Origin: Fibrobacter sp.
Lineage (GTDB): Bacteria; Fibrobacterota; Fibrobacteria; Fibrobacterales; Fibrobacteraceae
DNA length: 64,000 nucleotides
Direction of reading: 5' to 3'
Assembly (NCBI GenBank): GCA_024398935.1
Contig: JAKSIH010000012.1
Span: 1 to 64,000 of the forward strand
A program made the position numbers and the translations under genes. This document shows, piece after piece, positions 44,226 through 53,729 of the stretch. The notes beneath the pieces are model-generated. The model searched no databases, was not told the DNA's origin, and saw only the letters and a program-made list of their open reading frames with translations. The stretch's first letter is position 1. Every line of letters begins with the position of its first letter.

Positions 44226-47200
44226 ATGCGATTTGGACAAGACTTGTTAAGAAAAATTGCCATGGCACTGGCTATGGTGGTCCCCGCTATGGCTGCGGAT
44301 GTTGCTCCGCTGTACTTCCAGGGCGCGACCGACGACCAGGCATACTGGGACGAACTCATGTCGTTCAAGATGTGGGGTACCAATGGCATTAAGTTTGGTC
44401 ATGCGACGATGACCGACCTTAGCGGCGCCGTGGGTACGGCGGGCGATCTTTACCTGGATATTGAAAAGCATACAATCGGCGGCCCGATCTTCGTGGGTGG
44501 CAAAGTGTATGGTAGTAACGGCGGTGATACCTTGATGAGCGGTCCGGTCCGTGTCAAGGGGGATTTTACCGCAGGTCAGAATGGCAGCCGCTATAACGGA
44601 ACCTACTGTATCGAAGGTACTGCTAACGATAACCTCAAGAAGTATTCTCATAGTGGTGGAAGCGTAGAGCCCAGAGAAGAAGATGAAATTTACGGTCGGG
44701 TTTATTCCGGTGACGACGCAAAGGCCGGTGACTGCGCCTATGATGTCCTGAAGGATGTTCCCACTCACTTGACCATTCCTCTGATTCCGGATCATGAATA
44801 TGCTCCGGCAATTACGGTTCGTGGCCAAAATCTCTATGTGAAGAATTCATACGGTGGAGATTCCTTAATTGGAAACTACATTGATGTTCCTCCTCTGAGT
44901 GAAGGTAAGCTTCAGGACTTCTACATCGAAAAGATTTCTTTCAATAATGATGCGACACTTATCATCCGTATGGAATCTGCCAAGAGCCTGACTCGCATAT
45001 TCCTAAATGAAAACATTAATGTCAGCTCTCAGACGAACATCAAGATTGTCTATGTTGATTCCGACGCAAAGTTTGTGGACGGAAAGTGGACCAACGTGAC
45101 TTCTATGACCCAGGTAGATAATGAAGACTACGCTGGTAATTTGCTTTTTTACATGAAGGGCGACATGACCTGGCCGTCCATGAATAAGGGCACCTCCGAA
45201 CAGGGTACCTTTATCTCTCAGGGAACAATTACTGTTGGTGCAAACCTTAAGTTGGCTGGTCAGTTCCTCGCAGATAGTGTTGTTGTGGGACACGAATTTG
45301 ATGGTACCGGATTCCGTTATGTTCCGTTCGATCCTCCTGTTCTGAATCTGGAACCCGAGGTCGGTACCAAGCTTGAATTCCCGGAAAATGGTGTCTTTGT
45401 AAAGGTTCCCATTAAACTTGACGAATTCCCCAAGGTGAACGTCTACTTTAACTACTGTTTCGAAGTCCTTTCTGGTTCTGGAGCCGCATCTCTCGAAGAC
45501 TTTGGCGAAGACGAAAATGGTGTATACCAGCGTCCTCTTTGCTCTCAGGGACAGGTAGGGAAGGTTGCCATTATGGCTGGTGCCAAGAGCCCTGCCGATG
45601 GTGCCGATGTAAGTGCCTGGATCAAGGTGCTCATGGATGATGAAATCGAAGGTAACGAAACCTTGCGCTTTGTCATCAAGGACTTGAGCGGTGCCGTGAT
45701 GCCTGGCGACAAGCGTGAAGGTTTCTTTGATTTGATTCTGGTTGATTCCGACCTGCACCCGAAGACCAAGGATGATTCTATCCATGTGGTTGAAGATTCT
45801 CCGTATACCTTTGCAACAACTAAGTTTGCTTATCAGGGTGTGAATGCTCAGAAAGGTGTTGCTATCAGGACGCTTCCTACGAAGGGCTATTTGCTCCTGG
45901 ATGGAGATACCGTTACAACTGCCATGATCGTTAATCTGGCCGATATTGAAGACGGTAAGCTGCAGTATATCAATGAAAAGGATGAATACAACGGATCCAA
46001 GGTGTATGCAACCTTTACCTTCGGTGTTATCGATATCGAAAACAATGCTACCGAAGATAAGGACATCAAGACCATGTCCATCTATGTGCAGCCCGTCAAC
46101 GACGCTCCTTTCGTTGCGGAAAGCCAGGAAATGTCTGTTGATGAAAACGCGAAGAATGGTTCCGTAGTGGATACCTTCATTGCAACTGATGTTGACGGCG
46201 ATGTTCTTACCTATGCTTTTGATAAGGACGATGCCAACTACGCTACCGTTTCTTCCATCTTCGCAATCGACAGCAAGACTGGTGTTGTTACTGTGAAGGA
46301 TGGCTCCAAGCTTGACTTCGAATCTGGTGTAACTTCCTACACCATTAATGTCAAGGTTACCGACGACGCTTCTACGACTGGTGGCTCCAATGTGAAGACT
46401 TCTACCGGTTCCTTGACCATCAATGTTAACGATGTTAATGAAGAGCATATTGTCAAGAATATCGTCTGGTCCATTACCGAAGGCGAAACCTACGGCTCCT
46501 ATCCGAGTGGTTTCGGAAACATCAAGGATTCCATTGTGGATCCGGATTCCCTGTCTGCAACCAAGGCATGGAAGACTTATTCCTTTGTGATTGTGGAAAA
46601 TCAGGATGAGGATAAGACTAATGATGTTCCTTTCTATCTCAATGCAAAGACTGGCGTCATGAAGATTGAGAATGATTCTTCTGTAAAAATCGATTTTGAA
46701 ACCAATCCTCAGTACACATTCCATGTCCTGGTGAAGGATAGCGTGAAGAATGAAGATGGTTCCTATGGTCAGTATGAATACACTGCCCTGGTGACCGTAA
46801 ACGTGGAGGATATCCCCGAAGCTCCTGAATTTGGCAAGGTCAAGGGTTCCTACGCCGTTGACGAACATACTCCGGGTGGAGAACTCTTTGACAAGATTCC
46901 TTTGTTTGATCAGGATTCTGGCGAATTCGGCAAGGACGGAAGAGCTACTGTTGAACTTGTGGACAATAATCCTGTAGATGGAGCTCTTTCTGCAACAGAT
47001 CTTTTTGACGTGTCCTTCGCTACTGCTGCAGATGGTAAGACTTACGTGGTGGCGCTGACTGTTAAGGATGTAAAGGATGTGGAAAAGCTTTTGGACTACG
47101 AAGCTCTCTACGAATCCCACTTTGAAAAGGATTCTTCCGCAGTTCTCTTTGATGTTACGATTACTGTTACTGATAAGGACGGCTTGACCGCTTCCACCAC

Positions 47201-50200
47201 CACCAAGATTAAGGTGGTTGACATTAACGAAGAGCCGACGGCCCAGGATGATACCTTTGAAGTTGCCGAATACACTGAAAATGGTGCAGAAGGTTCTTCT
47301 AAGGAAGGTGACTTTGTTGGTCAGGTGATTGCCTCTGACCCGGATACCAAGAATCCGGACTTTGGTACCCTCTACTATTCTATTGTTGAAAATACGGATG
47401 AAGATAAGACCAACGATGTGCCTTTCACCGTTACCGAAGATGGTAAGATTCTTGTGGGTAAGGATGCTGACCGTCTGAACCTTGAGGGTGATGAAGCAAG
47501 TTTCGTTATTCACGTTGCCGTGACCGATGGCGTGATTGATGAACCCAAGATTGCAACCATTACTATTAACCTGACCAATGTGAATGAACCGCCTACCATC
47601 ACCGATGATGGCAAGGACTGGAACATTAATGAACATGTGGCCAAGGGGACCGAGGTTTCTGGTCAGAACCTTGTGGCTTCTGATGCGGACAAGGGCGATG
47701 CCCTGACCTACTCCATGACCGATGCTTCTGGTATCTTTACCATTGATCCCAGCACGGGCAAGGTTTCCGTCAAGGATTCCGTAAAGCTCGACTATGAACT
47801 GTATGCCAAGTCTGAAAAGGAAAAGGTTTCCTTTGTGGTGACTATCACTGCAACCGACAAGGATGGCGAAACCGCTTCTGTGAACAAGACTATTGTCATC
47901 AATGATGTAAACGAAGATCCTTCTGCTAAGGATGATACCTTTGAAGTGGCTGAATTCACCGGCGTGGGTGAGGAAGGTTCTTCTAAGGAAGGTGATTTTG
48001 TGGGTCAGGTAACCGCAGCTGATCCGGATACCAAGAATGCCGACTTCGGTACTCTCTACTATTCCATCGTTGAAAATACCGATGCAGACAAGACCAATGA
48101 CGTCCCCTTCACTGTTACCGAAGATGGTAAGATCCTTGTGGGCAAGGATGTTGAACGCCTCAACCTTGAAGGTGACGAAGCAAGCTTCGTTATCCATGTG
48201 GCTGTAACTGATGGTGTGATTAAGGAACCTAAGATTGCTGAAATTACCATCAGCTTGACCAACGTGAATGAAAATCCTGTCATTACCGACGATGGCAAGG
48301 ATTGGAATATCAACGAACATGTGGCCAAGGGAACGGAGGTTTCCGGTCAGAACCTTTCTGCAAGTGATCCGGATGCTGGTGACAAGCTGACATTCTCCAT
48401 GACTGATGCTTCTGGCATCTTCACCATCGATCCGAGCACCGGTAAGGTTTCTGTCAAGGATTCCGTAAAGCTTGATTATGAACAGTATGCCAAGTCTGAA
48501 AAGGAAAAGGTTTCCTTCGACGTGACCATCGTTGTTACCGACGCCGACGGAAAGACCGCGTCTAAGAAGAAGACTATCGTCATCAATGATGTTAACGAAG
48601 AGCCTTCTACAAAGGACGACTCCTTCGAAGTTGCTGAATTTACCGGCGTTGGCGAAGAAGGCTCTTCCAAGGAAGGTGATTTCGTGGGTCAGGTAACTGC
48701 AACTGATCCGGATACCAAGAATGCCGACTTCGGTACTCTCTACTATTCCATCGTTGAAAATACGGATGCAGACAAGACCAATGACGTTCCCTTCACGGTT
48801 ACTGCAGACGGTAAGATTTTGGTTGGTAAGGATGTCGAACGCCTCAATCTCGAAGGTGACGAAGCTAGCTTCGTTATTCATGTGGCTGTAACTGACGGTG
48901 TTATTAAGGAACCTAAGATTGCTGAAATTACCATTAGCTTGACCAACGTGAATGAACCGCCCACCATTGCTGATGATGGTAAGGACTGGAACATCAACGA
49001 ACATGTGGCCAAGGGTTCCGTGGTGGTTGGTCAGAATCTCACTGCTTCTGATTCCGACGAAGGCGATGCATTGACCTTCTCTATGACCGATGCATCTGGC
49101 ATCTTCACCATCGATCCTGTTACCGGTAAGGTTTCCGTCAAGGATTCTGTAAAGCTCGACTACGAACTTTATGCCAAGTCCGAAAAGGAAAAGGTGTCCT
49201 TCGAAGTGACTGTTACTGTTGCTGATAAGGATGGCAGAACGGATGCGGTGAAGAAGACTATCGTTATTAACGATGTCAATGAAGCTCCGGAGTTCGAAGA
49301 TCCGAATGTACCTGATGTTGGCGAACTTCGCAAGAATGGCGATGTAGTCGCAACTGTCGTTGCAAACGAACCGGATGCCAAGAATGTTGAATTCCGTCAT
49401 CTGGAATACACCATCCTTACTCCCAATATGCCTATGGCAATGGATTCCAATAAGGTTGTGGTAACGGATGCAAGCAAGTTTGACTTCGAAACCAATCCCA
49501 AGTTCAACTTCGAAGTTGAAGTGAAGAACTGCCTGAAGAATGCTACTACAGGTAAGTACACCGAAAGCTGCCTGGCTGACACCGTTGAAGTTACCCTGGG
49601 TCTCTTTGACGAAGACGAAAAGCCGGAAATTATTCCTGTACCTGATCCGGAATGTGATGAAAATGATCCGAATTGCCACAAGTGTGATGCAACCATCGCT
49701 GATTGCGGTCATCCGGATGTACCTCCTCCCAGCGATTGCGTCGAAAACTGCGGTTATGCTGTAAAGGACACTATCTACATCAACGTGAAGGAAAATTCTC
49801 CTGCCGGTACCGTTATCCTGGAATACCTGGTGAAGGATGAAGACAAGGATGAAGTGACCAAGTTGATTCCGACCTTTGAATCCGTGAACAAGTCCGGTGC
49901 AGATTCCCTGTTTGACATTTCCCTGGAAAAGAAGGGGGACGATTACAAGATTGTGCTGAAGGTTGCCGAAGGTGCTGACCTTGACTATGAAAAGGTAAAT
50001 GAACTCCATAAGTTGGTGATTACCGTAACGGATCCCACCAATCTCAAGGATGACATCTTCCGCGTCATCAAGGTCGTGGACGTGAACGAACCTCCGTTCA
50101 TCGTCAAGCAGGAATTTGACTTCGATGAACATAACGAAGCTGGTTCCACCGTGGGTAAGATTGAATGGGGTGATGACTTGGATACCAAGGAACCCAGTTT

Positions 50201-53192
50201 CCGCGATAACAAGGTTGAGCTGGTTGGTGGTGACACGGACAAGTTTGCTGTTGACCCCACTGGTCTCATTACCACGAAGGTTCCTTTCAACTATGAAACT
50301 AACGACTCTGTCTACACCCTTGTCGTGAAGGTTGTCGATAAGAATGACCCGACGCTCTTCGTTGTGGATACCATGACGATTAAGCTGAACAATGTTCCTG
50401 AAACTCCGTATATCACTTCTACCGAATTTGAAATTCCGGAAAATCCGAAGAACAAGGAAGTCATCGGTGTCATTACTTCCGAAGACCTGGATGATTTGGA
50501 AAATAAGGATGAACGTGTCTATACCTTGGTCGGTACCAGTGATTATGTCACTGTTACTGAAGATGGTAAGATTCTCGTGAAGGATAGCACCAAGTTCGAC
50601 TTCGAGAAGGTTGAAACTATCAAGATCAAGGTGAAGGTAACCGATCCTCAGGGCGAATCCTCCGATACAACCATCGTAATCAATATTAAGGATGAAAACG
50701 AGGAACCCACCATTGAAGACCAGACCATCACGGTTTCCGAAGATGCCGCACCCAACACTGTCATTGACACTCTGGTTGCAAGCGATCCGGATATCAAGTC
50801 TAAGGACTTTGGTGAACTGACTTACACCATTGTAGGTGGTGATACCGCTGTATTCAAGGTCGATCCCAAGACTGGTGAAGTGATTCTGAAGGATTCCCTG
50901 GATTATGAAAAGAAGAAAGAATACGAACTTGTGGTTGAAGTTTCCGATGGTACTTACAGCGATACTGCCAAGGTTACCATTAAGGTTGACAACGTGGATG
51001 AAAAGTCTGTCGTTGAAATTACCCAGGTTTGCGATAGCGATTCCTGCCGTGTAAAGCCGGACTCCGTATTCACTCATATTCCTGACATAACGATTTGCTG
51101 GAATGAAGGTCGTGAAATTTGCGAAAAGTCCAAGTGCACCGTCCTGAGCAAGGAAGTCTGCCAGGATACCACCCTGACCGAAGGTATTCATACCATCGTG
51201 AAGGAATTCAAGGACCCGTCTACCGATGTTCCGGGCTTTGATACTGTTGTGGTATTCGTAAGCACCTCTACGCCTATCGTGACTGTGTCTGCGAATACGG
51301 ATTCCCTGGATGCCGCAAACATCTATACGGTTGAAGAATCTCTGGGTGAAAACGACTCTAACATCTATGTGAACAGTTCCACGAACGATATTCGAGTGAC
51401 GATCAAGGATCCGGTCACCAAGAAGGATTCCTCCTTCGTGGTGAAACTGGAACTGGATACCCTGAATGTCGGCAAGAAGGACCTGGAAACAGTGACTTCC
51501 GTGGTGGAAAAGGGTAGCGTTTCGCTTAACCTCAACCCCACGGGTACCGTAACGCATACTCCGGTGAACGGAACCGAAGTGAAGGTTTCCTACACTGAAG
51601 AGGTAAACGGCAAGAAGGTTACCGTAAGCTATGTAACCGATAACGCAGGCGAAGTTGTCAAGACTCCGGTTTACGACGAAAAGGGTAATGTAGACTCTAT
51701 TGAAGTGATTACGGTTTCTTATGAAATCACTCTCGGCGGCAAGAAGGTTACCGTTTCTTACCAGGCTGACGCTATTACCGGTCAGGCTCTGAATGTTGCT
51801 GCCGATGGATCTCTGACTACAGCAGAAAAGCTGGTGGTTGCTGGATCTAACGGATCCTCCGATAAGGACAATACCTCTAGTGGCAAGCCCGGTTCTAGCG
51901 ACAACGGTGGTAAGCCCGGTTCCAGCAGCTCTAACGGTAGCAAGCCTGGCTCTAGTACTTCTACGGGTTCTTCTGTTAGCGATGAAATCGTACAGAACGT
52001 GGGTTCCTACAAGGTTACCTACGACTATGTGGATGAAAAGGGTAACTCTGTTGTTGTGACCTATACCATCGACGAGGAAGGCAACATCGTGAAGAATGGT
52101 GAAGGTGACATTGGTTATACCGTTTCCTACACCTATGTGAACAAGTTCGGTAACTCTGCAACTCAGTCCGTGTTCATTGTTCTTGACCAGGTTGGTCCGA
52201 AGGTTGAAATTCTTGCTCCGACCCACATGCAGGTCATTCGTTCCAACTTTGTGGAAGTTACCTGGACCGTTAATGGCGTTGTCCAGGATACCCTGACCTT
52301 GCAGGGTCTTGAAAAGGGACCCAACTGGATTGCCCGTTACTACCGCGACAAGGCTGGTAACGAAGCAAGAGATTCCGTTCTGGTCATCATGAAGGATGGT
52401 AAGGATGTGGATCTCGCTGTGGAACAGCCTGTAGTTGAAATCACCAAGGAAAAGGTTGAAGAATACTACGCTGTGAACCCGCCGAAGGAAGGTGAAAAGG
52501 TTGCAATTAGCATTAGGAATCCCTCTACCGGTAAGGAAGTGGAAACCTTGATTGCTGGTACCTTCGGAACAGAAGATGGGTCTGGCGACACTCCGTATCC
52601 GGGTGTTTCCGGTGATACTCACCTTGGTCCGACCCTCTCTATGGAAGTTCGTCTGCCTGTGGTTAACGACGTGGGTGGCCTTGCAACCCTCGACGACCTG
52701 ATCGGCTCTGACGGTCTGATTTCCCTGGACGGTGTGGATGCCAAGAATGCTGAAAAGGTTTCCGTGGAAGAATACGTGGATACCTACTGTAAGGAAGGTT
52801 TCAAGTTCGATGGCGACTTTAGCCGTGTCAACCTCTATAAGTCCAAGATGATTGTGCAGGTCTGGATCTACACGACCCTCGGAAACTTCGTAGACTACTA
52901 CACCTTCAAGCAGGACCTGAACGATCCGGATTTCACCAACGAAGCAGGTATGCTTGAAATGTACATGGAACTTAAACCGGACCGCGAAGGCGAAGTTCAC
53001 ACTGAAGATGGTCATGTCCTCGCTACGGGTGCTTACCTCTACAAGGTGGATGCAAAGATTCGAGCCGAGCTGCAGTGTACTCTGCCTCCGGTGAAGGATC
53101 AGACCACTTCCGCCAAGAAGAAGGGTGATGTCATCAAGAAGTCTGATGAAATGCTGAAATCCTTCGGTTATAAGCGTCCGAACAAGAAGTAA
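44226..53192 (+). CDS. Giant secreted cadherin-repeat surface protein
   Basis: Protein of 2988 residues starting MRFGQDLLRKIAMALAMVV, with ribosome binding site AAGGAG; the longer frame adds an unlikely 24 residues. Order: signal peptide (about 1-24), N-terminal beta region (about 30-380, with IGGPIFVGGKVYGSNGG), a Calx-beta-like unit (about 390-510), then about fourteen cadherin-like repeats (about 510-2250), each closed by a motif like VNEPP, VNEAP or VNEEPS. Three units of 228 residues are nearly identical. The C-terminal part has cysteines, Gly/Ser/Lys linkers (about 2540-2580), Tyr/Thr-rich strands and a Lys-rich tail (SFGYKRPNKK). Such proteins act in Ca-dependent adhesion. No LPXTG or lipobox; export route unknown. 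Confidence 0.85.
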   Translation: MRFGQDLLRKIAMALAMVVPAMAADVAPLYFQGATDDQAYWDELMSFKMWGTNGIKFGHATMTDLSGAVGTAGDLYLDIEKHTIGGPIFVGGKVYGSNGGDTLMSGPVRVKGDFTAGQNGSRYNGTYCIEGTANDNLKKYSHSGGSVEPREEDEIYGRVYSGDDAKAGDCAYDVLKDVPTHLTIPLIPDHEYAPAITVRGQNLYVKNSYGGDSLIGNYIDVPPLSEGKLQDFYIEKISFNNDATLIIRMESAKSLTRIFLNENINVSSQTNIKIVYVDSDAKFVDGKWTNVTSMTQVDNEDYAGNLLFYMKGDMTWPSMNKGTSEQGTFISQGTITVGANLKLAGQFLADSVVVGHEFDGTGFRYVPFDPPVLNLEPEVGTKLEFPENGVFVKVPIKLDEFPKVNVYFNYCFEVLSGSGAASLEDFGEDENGVYQRPLCSQGQVGKVAIMAGAKSPADGADVSAWIKVLMDDEIEGNETLRFVIKDLSGAVMPGDKREGFFDLILVDSDLHPKTKDDSIHVVEDSPYTFATTKFAYQGVNAQKGVAIRTLPTKGYLLLDGDTVTTAMIVNLADIEDGKLQYINEKDEYNGSKVYATFTFGVIDIENNATEDKDIKTMSIYVQPVNDAPFVAESQEMSVDENAKNGSVVDTFIATDVDGDVLTYAFDKDDANYATVSSIFAIDSKTGVVTVKDGSKLDFESGVTSYTINVKVTDDASTTGGSNVKTSTGSLTINVNDVNEEHIVKNIVWSITEGETYGSYPSGFGNIKDSIVDPDSLSATKAWKTYSFVIVENQDEDKTNDVPFYLNAKTGVMKIENDSSVKIDFETNPQYTFHVLVKDSVKNEDGSYGQYEYTALVTVNVEDIPEAPEFGKVKGSYAVDEHTPGGELFDKIPLFDQDSGEFGKDGRATVELVDNNPVDGALSATDLFDVSFATAADGKTYVVALTVKDVKDVEKLLDYEALYESHFEKDSSAVLFDVTITVTDKDGLTASTTTKIKVVDINEEPTAQDDTFEVAEYTENGAEGSSKEGDFVGQVIASDPDTKNPDFGTLYYSIVENTDEDKTNDVPFTVTEDGKILVGKDADRLNLEGDEASFVIHVAVTDGVIDEPKIATITINLTNVNEPPTITDDGKDWNINEHVAKGTEVSGQNLVASDADKGDALTYSMTDASGIFTIDPSTGKVSVKDSVKLDYELYAKSEKEKVSFVVTITATDKDGETASVNKTIVINDVNEDPSAKDDTFEVAEFTGVGEEGSSKEGDFVGQVTAADPDTKNADFGTLYYSIVENTDADKTNDVPFTVTEDGKILVGKDVERLNLEGDEASFVIHVAVTDGVIKEPKIAEITISLTNVNENPVITDDGKDWNINEHVAKGTEVSGQNLSASDPDAGDKLTFSMTDASGIFTIDPSTGKVSVKDSVKLDYEQYAKSEKEKVSFDVTIVVTDADGKTASKKKTIVINDVNEEPSTKDDSFEVAEFTGVGEEGSSKEGDFVGQVTATDPDTKNADFGTLYYSIVENTDADKTNDVPFTVTADGKILVGKDVERLNLEGDEASFVIHVAVTDGVIKEPKIAEITISLTNVNEPPTIADDGKDWNINEHVAKGSVVVGQNLTASDSDEGDALTFSMTDASGIFTIDPVTGKVSVKDSVKLDYELYAKSEKEKVSFEVTVTVADKDGRTDAVKKTIVINDVNEAPEFEDPNVPDVGELRKNGDVVATVVANEPDAKNVEFRHLEYTILTPNMPMAMDSNKVVVTDASKFDFETNPKFNFEVEVKNCLKNATTGKYTESCLADTVEVTLGLFDEDEKPEIIPVPDPECDENDPNCHKCDATIADCGHPDVPPPSDCVENCGYAVKDTIYINVKENSPAGTVILEYLVKDEDKDEVTKLIPTFESVNKSGADSLFDISLEKKGDDYKIVLKVAEGADLDYEKVNELHKLVITVTDPTNLKDDIFRVIKVVDVNEPPFIVKQEFDFDEHNEAGSTVGKIEWGDDLDTKEPSFRDNKVELVGGDTDKFAVDPTGLITTKVPFNYETNDSVYTLVVKVVDKNDPTLFVVDTMTIKLNNVPETPYITSTEFEIPENPKNKEVIGVITSEDLDDLENKDERVYTLVGTSDYVTVTEDGKILVKDSTKFDFEKVETIKIKVKVTDPQGESSDTTIVINIKDENEEPTIEDQTITVSEDAAPNTVIDTLVASDPDIKSKDFGELTYTIVGGDTAVFKVDPKTGEVILKDSLDYEKKKEYELVVEVSDGTYSDTAKVTIKVDNVDEKSVVEITQVCDSDSCRVKPDSVFTHIPDITICWNEGREICEKSKCTVLSKEVCQDTTLTEGIHTIVKEFKDPSTDVPGFDTVVVFVSTSTPIVTVSANTDSLDAANIYTVEESLGENDSNIYVNSSTNDIRVTIKDPVTKKDSSFVVKLELDTLNVGKKDLETVTSVVEKGSVSLNLNPTGTVTHTPVNGTEVKVSYTEEVNGKKVTVSYVTDNAGEVVKTPVYDEKGNVDSIEVITVSYEITLGGKKVTVSYQADAITGQALNVAADGSLTTAEKLVVAGSNGSSDKDNTSSGKPGSSDNGGKPGSSSSNGSKPGSSTSTGSSVSDEIVQNVGSYKVTYDYVDEKGNSVVVTYTIDEEGNIVKNGEGDIGYTVSYTYVNKFGNSATQSVFIVLDQVGPKVEILAPTHMQVIRSNFVEVTWTVNGVVQDTLTLQGLEKGPNWIARYYRDKAGNEARDSVLVIMKDGKDVDLAVEQPVVEITKEKVEEYYAVNPPKEGEKVAISIRNPSTGKEVETLIAGTFGTEDGSGDTPYPGVSGDTHLGPTLSMEVRLPVVNDVGGLATLDDLIGSDGLISLDGVDAKNAEKVSVEEYVDTYCKEGFKFDGDFSRVNLYKSKMIVQVWIYTTLGNFVDYYTFKQDLNDPDFTNEAGMLEMYMELKPDREGEVHTEDGHVLATGAYLYKVDAKIRAELQCTLPPVKDQTTSAKKKGDVIKKSDEMLKSFGYKRPNKK
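47229..49280 (+). repeat. Three tandem 684-bp units inside the cadherin gene
   Basis: Units start at 47229, 47913 and 48597, each with a GAAGAxCC opening, and the next domain begins at 49281: exactly 684 bp (228 codons) each. Each unit encodes two cadherin-like domains. Synonymous changes show that they are not fresh copies. Confidence 0.9.
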
Positions 53193-53206
53193 TTTAAAAA
53201 GTATCC

Positions 53207-53250
53207 AAGGCGGGGCCGGTTTTGCCGGACCCGCCTTTTTTTTTTCTAAA
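53207..53250 (+). terminator. Terminator after the giant surface protein gene
   Basis: AAGGCGGG-g-CCGG, loop, CCGG-a-CCCGCCTT followed by a long T-run. Confidence 0.85.
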
Positions 53251-53312
53251 ATGTCAGTCGGCGATGGATCTAGATTCCAACGCAGTCTAGCCCTTCTGTA
53301 AAAGGAGTGAAA

Positions 53313-53639
53313 ATGGGTGTCGAAGATCGTTCTACATTAGTGTATTCTACGGAATCGGGGCGTATTAAGCAGGAAAAGCCCAAGGCGGAGCCGCCTAAGG
53401 GGGATGGTACGGTGAGGATTCTGCTAAAACGCCTGGGTGGAGGCAAAATGGCCAGCGTGGTTACCGGCTTGTCCCTGCCAGAGGACGAATTGAAGGAACT
53501 GGGCCGTCAGCTAAAACAGAAATGTGGTGTAGGCGGCTCGGTCAAGGATTTTAATATTGAAATCCAGGGAGATAAGCGCAACATCCTGAAACAGGAACTG
53601 GAAAAGAAGGGGTATGCCGTAAAGCTGGCTGGTGGTTAA
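53313..53639 (+). CDS. SUI1/YciH family translation initiation factor-like protein
   Basis: Related to eukaryotic eIF1; bacterial YciH binds the ribosome and influences start-site fidelity. Protein of 108 residues with VRILLKRLGGGKMASVVTGL, then LKELGRQLKQKCGVGGSVKD and IEIQGDKRNILKQELEKKGY, the standard SUI1 motifs. The ATG at 53313 is preferred, with AAGGAG 6 bases upstream, over a GTG two codons before. Confidence 0.92.
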   Translation: MGVEDRSTLVYSTESGRIKQEKPKAEPPKGDGTVRILLKRLGGGKMASVVTGLSLPEDELKELGRQLKQKCGVGGSVKDFNIEIQGDKRNILKQELEKKGYAVKLAGG

Positions 53640-53729
53640 GATAGGAGTCCAAAAACACTACAAAAAAATAACATAGTCCTTTTTTTGCAAAAAAAGTCTA
53701 GTTTCATTGAATGTAGATTTAGAGGGCGT

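Noticed and set aside
45003-53015. Open frame of 2670 codons antisense to the cadherin gene
   Set aside because: It is in register with the real gene and exists because the sense gene avoids TTA, CTA and TCA codons. The sense frame has a signal peptide, clear domains and a ribosome binding site; the antisense product is featureless. The same holds for 3777-5372 and 6091-8793.
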